In this document: positions 34,778 through 44,400 of the stretch, piece after piece
How the letters are laid out: every line of letters begins with the position of its first letter
Position numbering within the stretch: the first letter of the stretch is position 1
Assembly (NCBI GenBank): GCA_947627365.1
Contig: CANQVT010000017.1
Location: forward strand, 1-47,320
Source of the DNA: an uncultured Lachnospiraceae bacterium
GTDB taxonomy: Bacteria; Bacillota; Clostridia; Lachnospirales; Lachnospiraceae
Direction: 5' to 3'
DNA length: 47,320 nucleotides
Program-made: the position numbers and the translations under genes
Notes under the pieces: model-generated
What the model saw: only the letters and a program-made list of their open reading frames with translations
The model's database searches: none
What the model was told of the DNA's origin: nothing

Positions 34778-35704
34778 ATGTACCATGTGATTGTTAATCC
34801 GGCGTCCCGTTCCGGAAAAGGACTCAGGATCTGGCAGGAACAGATCGAACCTGTGCTGAAGAGGGAAAAGATTTCTCACGACGCACACTTTTCGAAAGAG
34901 AAAGGCGACGTCACAAGGATCGCGGCAGAACTTTGCCGCCATGGAGATAAGCCGCTTTCCCTGATCATTCTGGGCGGCGACGGCACGATGAACGAGGCCG
35001 TTCAGGCTCTCCCGCCCGACGGTTCGGTGACGCTTGGCTATATTCCCACCGGTTCAAGCAACGATCTCGCCAGAGATCTTGGGATTCCAAAGGATCCTGC
35101 GGAGGCTTTGAATGTGATCCTGCATACCGGGAAGCCGCGCCCGATGGATCTCGGTCTTCTCGCCTGTGAGGAGTATGGGGAACGGCGCTTTTGTGTCAGC
35201 TGTGGTCTTGGCTACGACGCGGCTGTCTGCGAGGAGGTACAGCGCTCTCGGCTCAAGACATTCTTCAATCGGATCGGGCTTGGGAAGCTGTCCTATCTCG
35301 GAATCGCTTTAAAACAGTTATTCTCGACGAAGGCGATATCCGGCAGGCTGATCCTGGACGGAGGTACGACCGCTGACATCGGCACCATGCTGTTTGTCGC
35401 AGGCATGATCCACCGTTTCGAAGGCGGCGGGTTCATGTTCTGTCCGAACGCAGACGACTCCGACGGACTGCTGGATCTTTGCGCTGTAGGAGATCTTACG
35501 AAATTACTCGTGTTGTTTGCCCTGCCGACCGCTTTTCACGGAAAACACTATCGTTTTGAAGGCATCACGCCTTATCGCGCCGGACAGTTTATTCTGGAAG
35601 CGGACGCGCCCCTCTGGGTACATACAGACGGCGAGGTGAGCTGCAGATCCCAGAAGATCACGGTATCCTGCCTGCGCCATGCCGTGCAGATCATAAGACC
35701 ATGA
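34778..35704 (+). CDS. Diacylglycerol kinase-family lipid kinase (YegS/BmrU-like)
   Basis: The 308-aa protein has the DAGK catalytic domain at the N-terminus: VNPASRSGKG (residues 6-15), GGDGTMNE (66-73) with the nucleotide-binding glycines, and PTGSSNDLARDLG. The C-terminal beta domain follows. Such enzymes phosphorylate diacylglycerol or other lipids; soluble, unlike DgkA. Which lipid is used cannot be told. CAGGAA precedes the ATG. Its plus strand is C-rich (35041-35100: 13 G, 18 C) though it is a plus-strand gene. Confidence 0.87.
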   Translation: MYHVIVNPASRSGKGLRIWQEQIEPVLKREKISHDAHFSKEKGDVTRIAAELCRHGDKPLSLIILGGDGTMNEAVQALPPDGSVTLGYIPTGSSNDLARDLGIPKDPAEALNVILHTGKPRPMDLGLLACEEYGERRFCVSCGLGYDAAVCEEVQRSRLKTFFNRIGLGKLSYLGIALKQLFSTKAISGRLILDGGTTADIGTMLFVAGMIHRFEGGGFMFCPNADDSDGLLDLCAVGDLTKLLVLFALPTAFHGKHYRFEGITPYRAGQFILEADAPLWVHTDGEVSCRSQKITVSCLRHAVQIIRP

Positions 35705-35712
35705 AAAATGAA

Positions 35713-35739
35713 AGAGGCGCCAGATCTTCTGACGTCTCT
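35713..35739. terminator. Bidirectional terminator between the DAGK-like gene and yajC
   Basis: AGAGGCGCCAGA and TCTGACGTCTCT pair over 12 positions with one wobble and one mismatch around a 3-nt loop. T-rich sequence follows on both strands, stronger on the minus side (TTTCATTTTTC). Confidence 0.7.
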
Positions 35740-35754
35740 TCTCATGCTATCATA

Positions 35755-36096
35755 TCACTCCTGCCCGGCCTTCTCCACCTCGGCGATCGCGGTCTTGCGC
35801 ATCGGAATGCGGCAGTTCTTGTTGCTGCCGAACTCGACGATGCAATCCTCATCTGTGATGTCGATCACGACTCCGTAGAAGCCGCTCGTCGTCACAACCG
35901 TATCTCCAACTTCCATTGAAGCAAGAAGCGCCTGCATTCTCTTCTGTTCCTTTTTCTGCGGGCGGATCGCGAAGAAATACATCGCCGCGCCGATCACCAC
36001 AATGTACAGGATCATCAGCATCATTCCGCCGCCTGCAGCGCCGGCAGCTCCTGCTGCGTTTGTCGCCGCAGCGCCTTCACCCATCAAATTTAACAT
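35755..36096 (-). CDS. yajC: Preprotein translocase accessory subunit YajC
   Basis: The 113-aa protein has an Ala/Gly-rich N-terminus, one membrane helix (about 24-46), FFAIRPQKKEQKRMQ directly after it, and the cytosolic domain with MEVGDTVVTTSGFYGVV. YajC associates with SecDF. Start ATG 36096 has AAAGGAGG 8 bases upstream; the ATG two codons earlier is too close. secD and secF are not adjacent, and tgt, its usual neighbour, is 3.6 kb upstream on the same strand with the GH2 gene between, which suggests that the GH2 gene was inserted into a tgt-yajC pair. Confidence 0.93.
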   Translation of the reverse strand: MLNLMGEGAAATNAAGAAGAAGGGMMLMILYIVVIGAAMYFFAIRPQKKEQKRMQALLASMEVGDTVVTTSGFYGVVIDITDEDCIVEFGSNKNCRIPMRKTAIAEVEKAGQE

Positions 36097-36186
36097 ATGC
36101 ATGTCCTCCTTTAGTCCACCGGCTGCCTCGCCGATTGATGCAATTCGTTCTGCTGTTTTACCTTCTGATTTGCAGCTATCTTTACC

Positions 36187-36215
36187 ATAATACACAATTC
36201 ATGTAGGTAAATCAA
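36187..36215 (-). promoter_or_regulatory. Promoter of yajC
   Basis: On the minus strand TTGATT (36210-36215), 17 bp, TATTAT (36187-36192). The leader is about 85 nt. Confidence 0.55.
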
Positions 36216-36253
36216 GCTGTTTTTCCGAAAAGTTTGCCCTTCCCGTATCCGGC

Positions 36254-39200
36254 TCATTCTTCGTCCGCCGCAAAACGGAACCATGAAAAGTCGAAATTTG
36301 AGCCCGGGAGGAAGACAAAGCGCACCGTACCCTTACCACAGAGCCGTTCAATTGTGAAGGTCTGTTCCCCGTCTCCCTTTGCGAATTCCAGCATCTGCCG
36401 TTTCTCATGCCCGTCGCATGAGAAATTGAGGATGATCGTATTCTTCTCCAGCGGCGTGTGCCCACAGATCGTAATCCGGCCGGCTCCTGACGCTCCGAAA
36501 TCCATCTGTGCAAATTCGATCGTCACGTTGTTGCCGATGCCGCAGATCCGCTCTGCTTCTTTCCGGAAGCTGTCTCCGTAGACCGCGTCGCACTCCGCGG
36601 CGTTGTGTCTTTCATACGCATAGTTCTGTTTAAAATAGAAGCCCTTCATATGGATCTTTTTCTCCGTCATGAAGCTGATGCTCGTCACGCCCTTCAATTT
36701 CCTGTTCAGACGGTATGTCGCCTCCTGATACACATTCCAGATAGAAGGCTTCTGGTAGATCACATCGCCGATCAGCTCTGCGCCCTCTTCGTCCGCCATT
36801 CCTTCATAAATACGGATACGGTACGGTTCATCATTCAGCGCAAAGATCGGCAGACAGATCTCATCCGAACCGTGAGGGCCGAAGTCGATCCCGTGATAGC
36901 CGAACAGTCCGTTTCTGTCGGACGGTGTGGCCACGCCACGCTCGTTTCCGTTTCCCACGTCTCCACGGCTGTAGTCGTAAAGGCCGCCGGTAATGAAGCC
37001 GTAAGGATCCAGAAACGTCTGCCCGACTCCCTGAATGCTGAATTCCAGCTGAGATATGATGCGCACCTTGTCTGTACCGCAGCGGGACATACAGCGCAGG
37101 CGAAACGCTCCGTCGCCTTTTGCAGTCACATGCGCAGTCAGCCCGTCCGCTTTCACCTCGACGATCGAAAGCGGAATCCCCTTGTCGTCTACCGCGCACC
37201 AGCTTACTTCACGGTCGCTCGCATTCTCCGGGCACAGACGCGCCGTCACCGTTACCTCCCGGTTGTCCGCGTTCAATTGCCGGCTTCCGCTGCAGCTCAG
37301 CAAAATATTACGCACCGGGATATCCTCCCTGTGGCCTTCCTTCTGATCAGTCGTCCGCTCGCAGGAATCTGTGAGCATATTCGCCCGTCCGCTTTGCGAC
37401 GCGAGATACGCCAGCGGACTGCTTCCTTCCTTTTTCGAGGCTTCTGATACCGGAATCGAAAGGACCGCATCCTCCAGGCCGTCGGACGATACTTTGATCT
37501 GCAAAGTCCCCGGCTCTTCTCCCGCCTTAAATACGGCCAGCAGCTTACCGCCAAACAAGCGCCGGCATCCGCATTTCCAGGACTCTGTATCCGTGCTGTC
37601 GCCATTGTCCGTCCCCACGAGAGCCCCGGCTCCATCCGCCTTCACTGTCACCCGGCTGTTTGCGTTTTCCACGGGATATCCGTCCGCATCCTCCATGGAA
37701 ATCTCCACAAAGAGCAGATCCTCCCCGTCGGCAAGCAGGCTGCTTTTCTCCGGCTTCAGCACGATCCTGCGCGCATCCCCGAAAGAATGCCGCGCATGGC
37801 GCGCCACTTCATTTCCGTTCTCATCGCGGGCCACCGCGATCAGCTCGCCCGGCGCATAAGGGATCTGCCAGTGTCCCGCGAGCTCCTGCCCATGCGCATG
37901 ATCGATCGTGCGCACCCCCATACTCTCGCCGTTGAAAAACAGTTCCACGGACGGCGCGTTCGTGCACGCCCGTACATCAATCAATTGACCGATATTGAAA
38001 TCCCAGTACGGAAACAGATGTACCATCGGTTTTGTGTGATAATCCGTCCAGTTCGACTGGTAGATGTAGTAGGAATCCTTTGGAAACCCGGCGGTATCGA
38101 TCTGCCCGAAATAAGAATTTCTTGTATGGTAGGGCGTCGGCTCGCCGATGTAATCGAAACCGGTCCACAAAAACTGCCCGCAGGAAAAAGGATGGTCACG
38201 CTCGGCAATGATACAGAACTCCGGTGATTTCGCGCCCCAGCTGGTAGTTGAATTTCCAAGCGAGGAGCACTGCTCGTCCTCATCTGCCAGGACCTCCTCC
38301 CGGTACGGGAAGTGATAAATGCCGCGGCTTTGCACCACGGAAGCCGTCTCGCTGCCGTAGATGATCCAGTCCGGATGAGCCTCATGATGCGCGTCATAAT
38401 ACCGTTCCGCGTAGTTATAGCCGATCAGCTTCAGCACATCCGCACACTTTTGCGTGTTTTCCCACGGCATATAATTTGATCCGATGGTAGGACGCGCATT
38501 GCCCTTCGGGTCGTGCTTCTGCACCTCGGCCAGAAGCTTTTTCATGCACGCAAGGCCATGCGGGCCGTCATGGGTGTCGTAAATTTCATTTCCCATACTC
38601 CACATAATGACGCAGGGGTGATTCCGGTCGCGGCGTACCCAGCTTGCCACATCCCGCTGATACCATTCCGGGAAAAAGCGCGCATAGTCGAATTCCGTCT
38701 TCGGCATCTCCCACATATCAAACGCCTCGTCGTCGATCAAAAGGCCCATCTCGTCCGCAAGATCCAGAAGCTCCGTCGCCGGCATATTATGCGAGGTGCG
38801 GATGGCGTTTACGCCCATCTCCTTCAGAATGCGGAATTTTCTGCGCATCGCCTGCTCATGGAACGCGCTGCCGAGGCAGCCAAGATCATGATGCTCACAG
38901 ACGCCGTTCAGCTTCACCTTACGCCCGTTCAGAAGGAAACCTTCTTCCGGTGAGAACGAAATCGTGCGGAATCCCACATTCTGCTCCGCTGTATCAAGCG
39001 TCTCCTCTCCTCTGTGCAGCGTCGTCCGCAGCCGGTAGACATACGGGTTCTCTATATCCCAGCAGACCGGATTCTCTATCTGCGCAAGGAAGCGGTGCCG
39101 GCAATTTCCATCCGTGTGGACGCATTCCCGGCGGACATTGAGCAGAGGCACTTCCACGCCCTTCGCAAGCAGCGTGTAGTCCAGCTCCGCATGGCCGCCT

Positions 39201-39721
39201 TCCACCTCTGTCTCGATGTCGATATCCCAGAGATTTCCCTCTGCCTGCTGTGCGTGAAAATAGACGCCGTCCGCCGTCAGATGGCAGAATGGCACTTTCT
39301 TAAGCCACACATTCCGGAAAATCCCGGCGCCGGAATACCAGCGGCTGTTGGGGCTCTGGAAATCGACCGATACCAGGATTTCGTTCTCTCCTTCCTGCAG
39401 GAAGGGCGTCAGCTCCACCTCAAACGCAGAATAGCCGTACTTCCACTCGCCGACCTGCCTGCCGTTCACAAAGACCCGGCTGTCCATATAGACGCCGTCA
39501 AAGCGCAGGAAAACCAGTGTTTCTTCCTCCTTTGCCTCCAGGAAAAGAACCCGGCGGTACCATCCGGTGCCGTCCTCGTACAGATGATCCGCGTCGTAGA
39601 TCAGCCAGTCGTGGGGAAGCCCTACCGGCGCAAAATCTTCTTTCCTGTCTTGCATCTCTGCAAGGCCTGTGTGCAGCGGCTGCAGGCTGAATTCCCAGCC
39701 GTCATTCAACAGTCTTCTCAT
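36254..39721 (-). CDS. Large GH2-family beta-galactosidase-like glycosidase
   Basis: The 1155-aa protein has the GH2 order: sugar-binding domain (about 1-170, PHDWLIYDADHLYEDG and GWYRRVLFL), Ig-like domain, and (beta/alpha)8 barrel (about 280-600). The acid/base is E379 in WSMGNEI and the nucleophile E458 in YGSETAS. Beyond the barrel are a DUF4982-like domain, further beta domains and a C-terminal carbohydrate-binding-like module, giving a length well above E. coli LacZ. No signal peptide is seen, so it is probably cytosolic and works on imported sugars. Beta-galactosidase is the best guess; related GH2 enzymes act on glucuronides. The strong GAGGAGGAG site fixes the start at 39721, 27 bp after tgt. 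Confidence 0.85.
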   Translation of the reverse strand: MRRLLNDGWEFSLQPLHTGLAEMQDRKEDFAPVGLPHDWLIYDADHLYEDGTGWYRRVLFLEAKEEETLVFLRFDGVYMDSRVFVNGRQVGEWKYGYSAFEVELTPFLQEGENEILVSVDFQSPNSRWYSGAGIFRNVWLKKVPFCHLTADGVYFHAQQAEGNLWDIDIETEVEGGHAELDYTLLAKGVEVPLLNVRRECVHTDGNCRHRFLAQIENPVCWDIENPYVYRLRTTLHRGEETLDTAEQNVGFRTISFSPEEGFLLNGRKVKLNGVCEHHDLGCLGSAFHEQAMRRKFRILKEMGVNAIRTSHNMPATELLDLADEMGLLIDDEAFDMWEMPKTEFDYARFFPEWYQRDVASWVRRDRNHPCVIMWSMGNEIYDTHDGPHGLACMKKLLAEVQKHDPKGNARPTIGSNYMPWENTQKCADVLKLIGYNYAERYYDAHHEAHPDWIIYGSETASVVQSRGIYHFPYREEVLADEDEQCSSLGNSTTSWGAKSPEFCIIAERDHPFSCGQFLWTGFDYIGEPTPYHTRNSYFGQIDTAGFPKDSYYIYQSNWTDYHTKPMVHLFPYWDFNIGQLIDVRACTNAPSVELFFNGESMGVRTIDHAHGQELAGHWQIPYAPGELIAVARDENGNEVARHARHSFGDARRIVLKPEKSSLLADGEDLLFVEISMEDADGYPVENANSRVTVKADGAGALVGTDNGDSTDTESWKCGCRRLFGGKLLAVFKAGEEPGTLQIKVSSDGLEDAVLSIPVSEASKKEGSSPLAYLASQSGRANMLTDSCERTTDQKEGHREDIPVRNILLSCSGSRQLNADNREVTVTARLCPENASDREVSWCAVDDKGIPLSIVEVKADGLTAHVTAKGDGAFRLRCMSRCGTDKVRIISQLEFSIQGVGQTFLDPYGFITGGLYDYSRGDVGNGNERGVATPSDRNGLFGYHGIDFGPHGSDEICLPIFALNDEPYRIRIYEGMADEEGAELIGDVIYQKPSIWNVYQEATYRLNRKLKGVTSISFMTEKKIHMKGFYFKQNYAYERHNAAECDAVYGDSFRKEAERICGIGNNVTIEFAQMDFGASGAGRITICGHTPLEKNTIILNFSCDGHEKRQMLEFAKGDGEQTFTIERLCGKGTVRFVFLPGSNFDFSWFRFAADEE

Positions 39722-39748
39722 CTTTTTGCTCCTCCTCTTCGATTTCAT

Positions 39749-40891
39749 TCACGACATCTCTGTCTTTCCTTTCGTATACCGCTCAATTTTTTGCTTCTTG
39801 TACTGCTGATAGCGTCCCTGCTCGATCGCGTCTCGTATCTCCTCCATCATATGGTTGTAAAAATACAGATTGTGCAGGACACAGAGCCGCATGCCGAGCA
39901 TCTCCTTCGCCTTGAGCAGGTGACGGATATAGGCGCGGCTGTAGCTTCGGCAGGCCGGACAGCCGCAGCCCTCCTCGATCGGGCGGTCGTCCAGCTCGTA
40001 CTTCGCGTTAAACAGATTCAGCTTGCCATCGTTCGTGTAGACATGTCCGTGGCGACCGTTGCGGCTCGGGTAGACGCAGTCAAAGAAATCGACGCCTCGG
40101 TCCACGGCCTCCAGAATATTGACCGGCGTGCCCACTCCCATAAGATAAGTTGGCTTGTCCTCCGGCAGCTCCGGTACAACCGCGTCCAGAATACGATACA
40201 TCTCCTCGTGCGTCTCGCCGACCGCCAGTCCGCCGATCGCGTAGCCGTCCAGTTCCAGTTCAGAGATCTGCCGCGCATGCTCAATGCGGATATCGTCATA
40301 GATCGCGCCCTGATTGATCCCGAAAAGCAGCTGATGCGGGTTGATCGTATCCTCCAGATTATTCAGACGGCGCAGCTCTTCCTTGCAGCGCATGAGCCAG
40401 CGCGTCGTCCGATCCACCGAATGCTGCACGTAATCGCGCTCCGCCACGCTCGACGGGCACTCATCAAACGCCATCGCGATCGTCGAGGCCAGGTTCGACT
40501 GAATCTGCATGCTCTGCTCCGGCCCCATGAAGATCTTCCTCCCGTCGATATGCGACTGAAAGTAGACGCCTTCCTCCCTGATCTTTCGCAGACTTGCGAG
40601 CGAAAACACCTGAAATCCGCCCGAATCCGTCAGGATCGGCCGGTCCCAGTTCATGAAACGGTGCAATCCGCCCAGCTTCTTCACGATATGATCGCCCGGC
40701 CGCACATGCAGATGGTACGTGTTCGAGAGCTCCACCTGTGTCCCGATCTCCTTTAAGTCCGTCGTCGCCACAGCGCCCTTGATCGCAGCTACCGTTCCCA
40801 CATTCATAAACAGCGGCGTCTGCACCGTGCCGTGCACTGTTTGAAACTCCGCCCGCTTTGCTCTGCCGTCCTTCTTCAATATCCGATACAT
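39749..40891 (-). CDS. tgt: Queuine tRNA-ribosyltransferase (tRNA-guanine transglycosylase)
   Basis: The 380-aa enzyme swaps guanine 34 of GUN-anticodon tRNAs for preQ1. Family blocks are LSNTYHLHVRPG, ILTDSGGFQVFSL (catalytic Asp), MAFDECPS, GGLAVGE, DFFDCVYPSRNGRHG (nucleophile Asp) and the zinc site C-x-C-x2-C...H in GCGCPACRSYSRAYIRHL. AAGGAGAGA precedes ATG 40891; the frame runs further up through the repeat array, which is not coding. In many bacteria tgt is followed by yajC; here the GH2 gene lies between them. Confidence 0.96.
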   Translation of the reverse strand: MYRILKKDGRAKRAEFQTVHGTVQTPLFMNVGTVAAIKGAVATTDLKEIGTQVELSNTYHLHVRPGDHIVKKLGGLHRFMNWDRPILTDSGGFQVFSLASLRKIREEGVYFQSHIDGRKIFMGPEQSMQIQSNLASTIAMAFDECPSSVAERDYVQHSVDRTTRWLMRCKEELRRLNNLEDTINPHQLLFGINQGAIYDDIRIEHARQISELELDGYAIGGLAVGETHEEMYRILDAVVPELPEDKPTYLMGVGTPVNILEAVDRGVDFFDCVYPSRNGRHGHVYTNDGKLNLFNAKYELDDRPIEEGCGCPACRSYSRAYIRHLLKAKEMLGMRLCVLHNLYFYNHMMEEIRDAIEQGRYQQYKKQKIERYTKGKTEMS

Positions 40892-41011
40892 GCTGTCTCT
40901 CCTTTTTGCCTCTTCGCATCCAAGCCTGCGATCATCACACAAAATCCCGATATAAAATATAAAGAAAACAGGCAATTTGGTTTTTTCATACAACTCTTCA
41001 TTTGGAATATA

Positions 41012-41040
41012 AGTATAAATGGAAATTTTTAATCTTGCAA
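41012..41040 (-). promoter_or_regulatory. Promoter of tgt
   Basis: On the minus strand TTGCAA (41035-41040), 17 bp, TATACT (41012-41017). The -35 is palindromic and is also the -35 of the divergent activase promoter. The leader is about 115 nt. Confidence 0.5.
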
Positions 41041-41064
41041 GCACTAAGATAAATGTCGTATAAT
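41035..41064 (+). promoter_or_regulatory. Promoter of the activase gene
   Basis: TTGCAA (41035-41040), 18 bp, a perfect TATAAT (41059-41064). Transcription would begin near 41071, just before the first repeat copy, giving a leader of about 360 nt made almost entirely of the repeat array. Confidence 0.55.
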
Positions 41065-41074
41065 GTCCGCGTAA

Positions 41075-41205
41075 GCAATGAGCCATGCCAGGATGGCGGA
41101 AGACAAAGTGCCTGCTTGCAGGCAACTTTGTCAGACGACAGACTTGTAGGGCGAATGCCCGTGATCGAGCCGGAGCAAAGCGAAGGCGAGATCGGCATGG
41201 CTCAT
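41075..41205 (+). repeat. Structured repeat, array copy 1
   Basis: The copy is closed by a perfect 12-bp inverted repeat, ATGAGCCATGCC (41078-41089) and GGCATGGCTCAT (41194-41205). Inside are hairpin 1 (41102-41132: GACAAAGT-GCCTGC-TT-GCAGGC-A-ACTTTGTC, one bulged A), hairpin 2 (41149-41160: GGGC-GAAT-GCCC) and hairpin 3 (41163-41193), closed by GATC/GATC with GCC/GGC inside and G-A pairs between. It is about 128 bp. Copies 1-3 fill most of the 541-bp gene-free stretch 40892-41432, which otherwise holds the two promoters. Confidence 0.8.
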
Positions 41206-41265
41206 GAGCCGGGCGAATGCCCGTGACCGAGAAAGCCGAAGGCTTTCGAGGGCAGGCACGGCTCA
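41204..41265 (+). repeat. Structured repeat, array copy 2 (short form)
   Basis: TGAGCC (41205-41210) pairs with GGCTCA (41260-41265). Hairpin 1 is missing. Hairpin 2 is GGGC-GAAT-GCCC (41211-41222). Hairpin 3 has AAAGCC (41232-41237) and GGCTTT (41241-41246) around GAA, a different sequence from copy 1 at the same place. Confidence 0.75.
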
Positions 41266-41391
41266 GAGCCCGTAACGTCTGCTCGCAGACAGTTTCACGG
41301 GACGGTGGATTTATAGGGCGAATGCCCGTGATCGAGCCGGAGCAAAGCGAAGGCGAGATCAGCACGGCTCAGATCCGGGCGGATGCCCGCA
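41266..41391 (+). repeat. Structured repeat, array copy 3 plus trailing fragment
   Basis: GAGCC (41266-41270) pairs with GGCTC (41366-41370). Hairpin 1 (41269-41301) has CCCGT/ACGGG and AAC-GTCTGC-TC-GCAGAC-A-GTT, with the same bulged A but a changed stem. Hairpins 2 and 3 follow as in copy 1. A trailing hairpin 2, CGGGC-GGAT-GCCCG (41376-41389), ends the array 42 bp before the activase start. Confidence 0.75.
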
Positions 41392-41432
41392 TTTATTTCT
41401 TTATCTGCGCATTTTATAAGGAGGCATTTATT

Positions 41433-44400
41433 TTGTCTACAAATACATCAGCAGCAAATTCCATCCACACACTCGGAATCGACATCGGCTCCACGACGGT
41501 CAAGGTGGCTGTGCTAAGCCCTTCCCGGGAGCTCTTGTTCTCTGACTATAAGCGTCATTTCGCGAACATCCGCGAGACGCTGTCCGAGTTGATCAGTGAG
41601 GCAGCGAAGCTGCTCGGCGATGTTCGGGTATCCCCCGTCATCACCGGCTCCGGCGGACTCGCGCTTGCCAACCATCTGGAAATCCCATTCGTTCAGGAGG
41701 TGATCGCGGTCGCGTCCTCTCTGGAGCAGTACATACCCCAGACGGACGTAGCGATCGAGCTGGGCGGCGAGGACGCCAAGATCATCTACTTTGAGAACGG
41801 CAACGTCGAACAGCGCATGAACGGCATCTGCGCGGGCGGCACCGGCTCCTTCATCGACCAGATGGCCTCGCTCCTGCAGACGGACGCGGCCGGGCTGAAC
41901 GAGTACGCGAAGAACTATTCTTCCCTGTATTCGATCGCGGCGCGCTGCGGCGTGTTTGCGAAATCCGATATCCAGCCGCTGATCAACGACGGCGCGACGA
42001 AGGAAGACCTCTCCGCCTCCATTTTCCAGGCGGTCGTGAATCAGACGATCAGCGGTCTTGCCTGCGGCAAACCGATCCGCGGACATGTCACGTTCCTCGG
42101 CGGTCCGCTCCACTTCCTGTCCGAGCTGCGGCAGGCATTCATCCGCACGCTTCATCTCGACAGTGAGCACGCGATTGAGCCGGAAAATTCCCACCTGTTT
42201 GCCGCGATTGGTTCCGCGCTGAACGCAAAGCCGGAAGTGAACACGACGCTCAGCGCGCTGCAGGAGAAGCTCTCCGGACCGATCCACATGGAATTTGAGG
42301 TCGCGCGCATGGAGCCGCTGTTCGCCTCCCAGGAGGATTACGACCACTTTATCGCGCGCCAGAGCTGCCACCGCGTGGCGACCGGAAGCCTTGCCGAGTA
42401 CAAGGGCAACTGCTATCTCGGCATCGACGCAGGCTCCACGACGACGAAGGCCGCGCTCGTCAGCGAGGACGGCACGCTTTTGTACTCTTTCTACAGCAAC
42501 AACAACGGCAATCCACTGCGCACGACGATCACGGCGGTTCAGGACATCTACCGACAGCTGCCAAAGGACGCGCGGATCGCCTGGTCCTGCTCGACGGGCT
42601 ACGGCGAGGCGCTCATCAAGGCCGCGCTCCTGCTCGACGAGGGCGAGGTTGAGACAGTCTCGCACTACTACGCCGCTTCGTTCTTTGATCCGGAAGTCGA
42701 CTGCATCCTCGACATCGGCGGTCAGGACATGAAGTGCATCAAGATCAAAAATCACACGGTTGACAGCGTTCAGCTCAACGAGGCCTGCTCCTCGGGCTGC
42801 GGCTCCTTCATCGAGACATTCGCAAAGTCCCTAAACTATTCTGTGCAGGATTTCGCGAAAGCGGCGCTTTTCGCAAAGCATCCGATCGATCTCGGCACGC
42901 GCTGCACCGTGTTCATGAATTCCAAGGTGAAACAGGCCCAGAAGGAAGGCGCGGAGGTGTCCGACATCTCGGCCGGGCTTGCCTATTCCGTGATTAAAAA
43001 CGCATTATATAAAGTCATCAAGGTGTCCGACGCCTCCGAGCTCGGACGCCACATTGTCGTGCAGGGCGGCACCTTCTACAACGACGGCGTCCTGCGAAGC
43101 TTCGAGCGCATCGCGGGCTGCGAAGCGATCCGCCCGGACATCGCCGGCATCATGGGCGCGTTTGGCGCGGCTCTGATCGCGCGCGAACGCTACAAGGAGG
43201 ATGCTCAGACAACGATGCTTTCCAGCGAGCGCATTGACGCGCTGCAGTACACGACGACGATGGCGAAGTGCAAGGGCTGCACGAACCAGTGCCGCCTTAC
43301 GATCAACCGTTTCTCCGGCGGCCGCCAGTACGTCAGCGGCAACCGCTGCGAGCGAGGCATTGGCAAGGAGCGCAACAAGGATCATGTGCCGAACCTGTTT
43401 GAGTTCAAGAACAAGCTGCTCTTCTCCTACGAACCGCTTCCGGAGGACGAGGCGGAGCGCGGCATCGTCGGCATCCCGCGTGTCCTGAACATGTACGAGA
43501 ACTACCCGTTCTGGTTCCGCTTCTTCACGGAGCTGAAGTACCGGGTGATCCTCTCGCCGCCGAGCACGCGCAAGATTTACGAGCTCGGCATCGAGTCCAT
43601 CCCGAGCGAGTCGGAGTGTTACCCGGCGAAGCTCGCGCACGGTCATGTGGAGTGGCTGCTGCGCAAGGGCATCAAGTACATATTCTATCCGTGCATCCCG
43701 TATGAGCGCACGGAGTTCGCGGACGCGCCGAACCACTACAACTGCCCGATCGTCACCTCGTACGCGGAGAACATCAAGAACAATGTGGAAGGACTGCGCG
43801 ATCCGTCCATCCGTTTCGAGAACCCGTTTATCGCGTTCACGAATCTGGATACGGTGACAAACCGCTTAAAGGACGCGTTCCCGGACATTCCGGCAAACGA
43901 GGTCATCGCTGCGGCGAAGGCCGGCTGGGAGGAGCTTGCCCACACGCGCGAGGCAATGTATCAGAAAGGTCAGGAGACCTTGAAATATCTTGAGGAGACC
44001 GGACGCCACGGGATCGTGCTCGCGGGCCGCCCCTACCATATCGACGGCGAGATCAACCACGGCATCCCGGAGCTGATCAATTCCTTCGGCATGGCGGTGT
44101 TGACCGAGGACTCGATCTCCAATCTGAGCCCGGTGGAGCGCCCGTTGATGGTGCTCGATCAGTGGATGTACCACAGCCGTCTCTACGCGGCGGCAAACTT
44201 TGTCAAAACACGCGAAGATCTTGACCTGATCCAGCTGAATTCCTTTGGCTGCGGGCTGGACGCGGTCACGACGGACGAAGTCAACGATATCCTCTCGAAT
44301 TCTGGCAAAATCTACACCTGCCTGAAGATCGACGAGGTCAATAATCTGGGCGCCGCGAAGATCCGCATACGCTCCCTGATCGCCGCGATCCGCGTGCGCA

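Noticed and set aside
40998-41365. Open frames across the repeat array, including an N-terminal extension of tgt
   Set aside because: They translate the repeats themselves, and similar peptides appear in the frames over copy A. tgt has a clear start with a ribosome-binding site at 40891.
41075-41391. CRISPR array
   Set aside because: The repeated units are 60-130 bp, joined without unique spacers, and contain internal hairpins. There are no cas genes.
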